From contig CACYDZ010000161.1 in the NCBI GenBank assembly GCA_902773265.1, positions 1-5,698 of the forward strand: a stretch of DNA of 5,698 nt. The letters run 5' to 3'. Under the pieces are notes generated by a model that saw only the letters and a program-made list of their open reading frames with translations, was not told where the DNA came from and made no database searches. This document shows, piece after piece, positions 5,535-5,698 of this stretch (position 1 is its first letter; each line of letters starts with the position of its first letter). Made by a program: the position numbers and the translations under genes. This stretch comes from an uncultured Ruminococcus sp. (GTDB lineage: Bacteria; Bacillota; Clostridia; Oscillospirales; Acutalibacteraceae).

Positions 5535-5698
5535 AAAAGTTTTTGTCAACTTTTTTCAAAAAGTTGTAGGGTCAAGGGGCAAAGCCCCTTGTGGGATTTT
5601 AAAGGGCAACGCCCTTTAATCAAAAAAATACCAATGGGGTCAAGGGGCAAAGCCCCTTGTGGGATTTTAAAGGGCAACGCCCTTTAATCAAAAAAATA
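5535..5698 (+). repeat. Hairpin-rich intergenic repeat with an exact tandem unit (68-bp period)
   Basis: The element begins AAAAGTTTTTGTC, then has a hairpin at 5547-5566 (CAACTTTTT, 2-nt loop, AAAAAGTTG). It then enters a unit with two more hairpins: CAAGGGGC-AAA-GCCCCTTG (5573-5591) and TTAAAGGGC-AAC-GCCCTTTAA (5599-5619). The unit starting at 5569 repeats at 5637, and all 62 bases available before the window end are identical; a CCAATG joint (5631-5636) links them. The array may go on past the window. The style, GGGG-CAAAG-CCCC stems followed by TGTGGG, resembles abundant intergenic repeats in Ruminococcaceae genomes. Reading frames across it are not genes. Confidence 0.9.

Noticed and set aside
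5451..5687. Plus-strand reading frame of 78 residues over the repeats
   Set aside because: It consists of the repeat array. The 68-bp period is not a multiple of three, so the frame shifts between units; no ribosome site was seen.
5569..5698. CRISPR array
   Set aside because: The units are directly adjacent with a 6-nt joint, and the whole 62-bp unit is identical. There are no variable spacers.
1..5698. Composite transposon bounded by the inverted repeats
   Set aside because: No transposase gene or target duplication is visible, and the repeats resemble a dispersed intergenic family, not insertion-sequence ends.

Overview
This window looks like part of a low-to-moderate GC Gram-positive gut anaerobe of the Ruminococcus type. 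R. bromii or a close relative is my best guess. The reasons are a secreted starch hydrolase that ends in a dockerin, a neighbouring secreted protein built of cohesin-like modules, strong AGGAGG ribosome binding sites, and a doubled feoA of the kind seen in Clostridia. The species is an inference and was not checked against a database.

Layout. Positions 1-80 hold one truncated copy of a hairpin-rich intergenic repeat. A perfect 30-bp palindrome at 114-143 is the likely terminator of the first gene. On the minus strand, 165-2921 encodes a 918-residue secreted alpha-amylase: a MalS-like GH13 core, an Ig-like module, a CBM26-like starch-binding module and a C-terminal type-I-like dockerin. It has its own promoter at 3010-3038, and its transcript should begin at a long stem-loop (2963-3005). 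Upstream on the same strand, 3100-4665 encodes a 521-residue secreted protein with three cohesin-like modules, of which modules 2 and 3 are an in-register 438-bp duplication. It has a good promoter (4713-4741) and a canonical Shine-Dalgarno. An AT-rich divergent spacer follows. On the plus strand come two short FeoA genes (4990-5202 and 5220-5441), preceded by a promoter overlapped by two DtxR/IdeR-like dyads. From 5442 to the end there is no gene. That stretch holds an inverted partial copy and then two exact tandem units (68-bp period) of the repeat family seen at the left edge.

How it fits together. The amylase and the cohesin-like protein look like parts of an amylosome, the starch-degrading relative of the cellulosome. 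The dockerin of the amylase would plug into a cohesin, and the CBM26 would hold starch. Whether the neighbouring protein is the actual docking partner is the main open question: its modules have a cohesin-like pattern but are divergent, and it carries no visible dockerin, sortase signal or S-layer anchor. The feo genes are a separate, divergently transcribed ferrous-iron uptake unit whose feoB, if present, lies beyond the window.
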